The notes under the pieces were generated by a model that saw only the letters and a list, made by a program, of their open reading frames with translations, had not been told where the DNA came from and made no database searches. This document shows, in pieces, positions 5,395-7,282 of a stretch of DNA of 7,282 bases. Origin of the DNA: an uncultured Bacilli bacterium (GTDB lineage: Bacteria; Bacillota_I; Bacilli_A; RF39; UBA660). Position numbers and translations under genes: made by a program. The DNA lies in NCBI GenBank assembly GCA_947629425.1, contig CANRDR010000079.1:1-7282 (forward strand), written 5' to 3'. The first letter of the stretch is position 1. Every line of letters begins with the position of its first letter.

Positions 5395-7041
5395 AACAAG
5401 TTTAAATCGTTCAGTTACTCGTCTTTTACCTAATAGTTTCATAATTTCATATAAATCTGGTGTCATTGATTTTGTTGTTAATGCAACTCGAATTACAGTA
5501 GTAATATCCGTAATATTTCCTTTATAATTTTCAGGATTATCTTTATACTCTTTCATATTACTTGCATAACCTAATTCATCACACAACTTTTTTATATTAT
5601 CAAACCAAATTTCTTTATCATCTATGGAATAATATTTTTCTATATATGTATTTAAAATTAAAGTAATCTCTTTTTTATTCTTTATATTTTGAAAGTCATA
5701 ATCAATTAAAGATGGATTGAATAAATCATCGTACATATACCAAATATGATTTTTAATATCTCCATAAGATGAATAATCTTTTCTTGGTTTTTTTTGTTCT
5801 CTTTCGATATTTAAGATATCTATAGTATAATTTTCATTTTTTTCTATCAAATCATGAAATTCTTTATCATATTTTTTTGTATATTGTTTTAAATTTTTAT
5901 ATACATCCTTAGCACTTAATTTGCTAATGTAATTTTTAGATATATTTAATAATTTTTCTAAATCAAACAATGAACCACTTTCACTAACTTTTTTAAAGTC
6001 AAATTTAAAATCCGTTAGCGGTTTATCTTGATTAGATTCATACCATGATTCAAAATTCGAATTAGCTAAAGTTAGAAGATATATTTTAACAGCTTCTATT
6101 GGTATACCTTTTTCATGGTAGTAGCTAACTCGTGCTTCAGGATCTTTCCTTTTACTTAACTTTCTTCTAGAACCTAATTCATCAATTTTCATAAGTAATC
6201 CAAGATGTCCATATCTTGGCTCTTTAAACCTTAATATATTAAATAATTGATTATGAATAGGATACGATGAAATCCATTCTTCTCCTCTTAATACATGAGT
6301 CGTTCTCATTAAGTAATCGTCTATAACATGTGCAAAATGATATAATGGTAAACCATCACTTTTGATAAGAACAATATCAATATCATTTTCTGGCATTTCG
6401 ATTTTTCCTCGAACCAAATCATTTAAAATAACTTTTTTCTCAAAAACTCCAGGCGATTTAAGTCTAATAATAAATTTATCTCCTCTTTTGATTCGTTCAG
6501 CTCTTTCTTCATTACTTAAATCTCTACATTTTGCCCATGCACCATAATAGCCAATTCTTGTTTTTTTATGTTCTTGTTTTTCTCTTATTAAATCAATTTC
6601 CTCTTCAGTACAAAAACAAGGATAAGCAAAACCATCTTCAATTAATTTTTTTGCATAAGATTGATATATTTCTTTTCTTTGACTTTGAATATAAGGGCCA
6701 TAAGCACCGATTGATTTATGCTCGTCTAGCGCTCCTTCATCAATATTGATGTTAAAATCAGTTAAATCTTTAATAATGCCAGCAACACCATCATCAATAC
6801 TTCTTTTACCATCAGTATCCTCAATTCTAAGAAAGAAAACTCCATTTGTTGTTTTAGGAACAAAACTAGATATAAATGCTGTGAGTAAACTTCCCATATG
6901 AACATAACCTGTAGGACTAGGAGCAAATCTAGAAACTACTGCTCCTTCAGGAAGATTTCTTTCAGGATATTTTTTCTCATATATTGAAACATCACTAGAA
7001 ATATTTGGATAAATTAAATCAGCTAATTCTTTATTAGTCAT
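5383..7041 (-). CDS. gltX: Glutamyl-tRNA synthetase, long clostridial-type form
   Basis: This cytosolic class I aminoacyl-tRNA synthetase charges tRNA-Glu with glutamate using ATP. Its 552 residues exceed the ~470-490 of E. coli and Bacillus GluRS but resemble the longer form found in clostridia. The HIGH-type signature is FAPSPTGYVHMGS (39-51) and the KMSKS-type signature is RRKLSKRKD (292-300). A putative zinc-binding element is formed by Cys142 and Cys144 in PCFC, with YYGAWAKC (165-172) ending in Cys172. The active-site segment THVLRGEEW (248-256) is typical of GluRS. The C-terminal third is a divergent helical anticodon-binding region. The ATG at 7041 has a modest GAAGAG ribosome site 6 bases away. 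A strong promoter precedes it and a terminator overlaps its end, so it is monocistronic. Whether it also charges tRNA-Gln is not visible. Confidence 0.95.
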   Translation of the reverse strand: MTNKELADLIYPNISSDVSIYEKKYPERNLPEGAVVSRFAPSPTGYVHMGSLLTAFISSFVPKTTNGVFFLRIEDTDGKRSIDDGVAGIIKDLTDFNINIDEGALDEHKSIGAYGPYIQSQRKEIYQSYAKKLIEDGFAYPCFCTEEEIDLIREKQEHKKTRIGYYGAWAKCRDLSNEERAERIKRGDKFIIRLKSPGVFEKKVILNDLVRGKIEMPENDIDIVLIKSDGLPLYHFAHVIDDYLMRTTHVLRGEEWISSYPIHNQLFNILRFKEPRYGHLGLLMKIDELGSRRKLSKRKDPEARVSYYHEKGIPIEAVKIYLLTLANSNFESWYESNQDKPLTDFKFDFKKVSESGSLFDLEKLLNISKNYISKLSAKDVYKNLKQYTKKYDKEFHDLIEKNENYTIDILNIEREQKKPRKDYSSYGDIKNHIWYMYDDLFNPSLIDYDFQNIKNKKEITLILNTYIEKYYSIDDKEIWFDNIKKLCDELGYASNMKEYKDNPENYKGNITDITTVIRVALTTKSMTPDLYEIMKLLGKRRVTERFKLVNVE

Positions 7042-7086
7042 TTAAATCTCTTCTTTCAAATAATATTACTCTTTTTTTCAATCAAT

Positions 7087-7134
7087 ATTATAATATAAAT
7101 AAATTATAGTTTCAAGAAAAAAATACATTTTTTT
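7087..7134 (-). promoter_or_regulatory. Strong sigma-A-type promoter of gltX with an upstream A/T tract
   Basis: On the minus strand TTGAAA (7115..7110), a 17-base spacer and a perfect TATAAT (7092..7087) make the best promoter in the window. Transcription would start near 7080, giving a ~40-base leader. Directly upstream, 7117-7134 is an A7-T-AC-A-T7 palindrome, which could serve as an UP element. Confidence 0.8.
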
Positions 7135-7207
7135 GCCGATTTTATGGCATTTATTTAAATTTATAATATATATTTATTCTTAAGTATTAATTATAATTAT
7201 ATTTGCC

Positions 7208-7232
7208 AAACAAGTGCCTATGGTACTTGTTT
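7208..7232 (-). terminator. Hairpin downstream of the 5S rRNA, probable rRNA operon terminator
   Basis: AAACAAGTGCC (7208-7218) and GGTACTTGTTT (7222-7232) pair over 11 positions around a 3-base loop, with one imperfect pair: G-U in plus-strand RNA, A-C mismatch in minus-strand RNA. The 3' arm on the minus strand ends TTGTTT without a longer T run. Its place 15 bases after the 5S gene suggests an rRNA terminator. The seven T bases right after the 5S could also take part in termination. Confidence 0.5.
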
Positions 7233-7247
7233 TATCACACAAAAAAA

Positions 7248-7282
7248 GGCGACTTCCTATTTTCGCTTTCACTATCTTCGGC
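7248..7282 (-). rRNA. rrf: 5S ribosomal RNA, 3' end only
   Basis: The minus strand begins at the window edge with GCCGAAGATAGTG and ends AATAGGAAGTCGCC, matching the conserved 3' third of bacterial 5S rRNA (GCCGAUGGUAGU in one strand of loop E, GAGAGUAGG in the other, then the 3' strand of helix I). Only ~35 bases are inside the window; the 5' part lies beyond it. Between the two loop E strands there are only a few bases, so helix IV appears reduced. The gene would be the last of an rRNA operon reading toward gltX. Confidence 0.85.

Noticed and set aside
6362..6749. Two plus-strand ORFs of 61 and 72 codons (6362-6547 and 6531-6749)
   Set aside because: Both lie wholly antisense to gltX, lack a ribosome site, and translate to low-complexity peptides; gltX is intact on the other strand.
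7134..7152. Weak inverted repeat TGCC...GGCA upstream of the gltX promoter
   Set aside because: Only a 4-bp stem with an 8-base loop and no proper T tract on the relevant strand; not supportable as a terminator.
7042..7247. Possible tRNA gene between the 5S rRNA and gltX
   Set aside because: Searched for a cloverleaf, GTTC-type T-loop and CCA; none present. The gap holds only the hairpin, AT-rich DNA and the gltX promoter.

Overview
The window comes from a very AT-rich, low-GC Gram-positive-type genome (Bacillota or a closely related gut lineage). The evidence is the codon bias, the strong Shine-Dalgarno sites (GGAGG, AGGAG), the neighbouring hpf and secA genes, the long-form HPF, and a complete agr quorum-sensing module. 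Every Trp codon in the genes is TGG, and TGA appears only as a stop (agrB), so the standard bacterial code fits. The 3' end of a 5S rRNA at the right edge seems to have a strongly shortened helix IV. Short 5S rRNAs are known from Mollicutes, so a Mollicutes-like or RF39-like relative is possible, but the phylum is not proven from this window.

Layout from left to right: secA (minus, 3' part cut off by the window edge); long-form hpf (minus); a small cold-shock protein gene (minus); a 292-base divergent regulatory region; agrB and the short gene agrD (plus); agrC and agrA (minus, read agrA then agrC); a long-form glutamyl-tRNA synthetase gene gltX (minus); and the last ~35 bases of a 5S rRNA gene (minus), with a hairpin between it and gltX. 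All genes except agrBD lie on the minus strand.

The centre of the window is a four-gene agr circuit split into two convergent transcription units. AgrB (204 aa, His75/Cys82 peptidase, membrane protein) should cleave and cyclise AgrD (34 aa), giving a thiolactone autoinducing peptide with the predicted ring Cys-Tyr-Trp-Val-Phe. AgrC (membrane histidine kinase) would sense it and phosphorylate AgrA (receiver plus LytTR DNA-binding domain). A direct repeat with a 20-base period lies just upstream of a TATAAT box ahead of agrB and is a natural candidate for the AgrA site that closes the loop. The same repeat lies next to the promoter of the divergent cold-shock gene. agrBD and agrC run into each other and share one bidirectional terminator hairpin.

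The flanking genes are housekeeping functions: protein export, ribosome hibernation, RNA chaperoning, tRNA charging and rRNA. Intergenic space is short, and four terminators use the ends of coding regions as part of their hairpins. No CRISPR array, transposon, tRNA gene or phage gene was seen.
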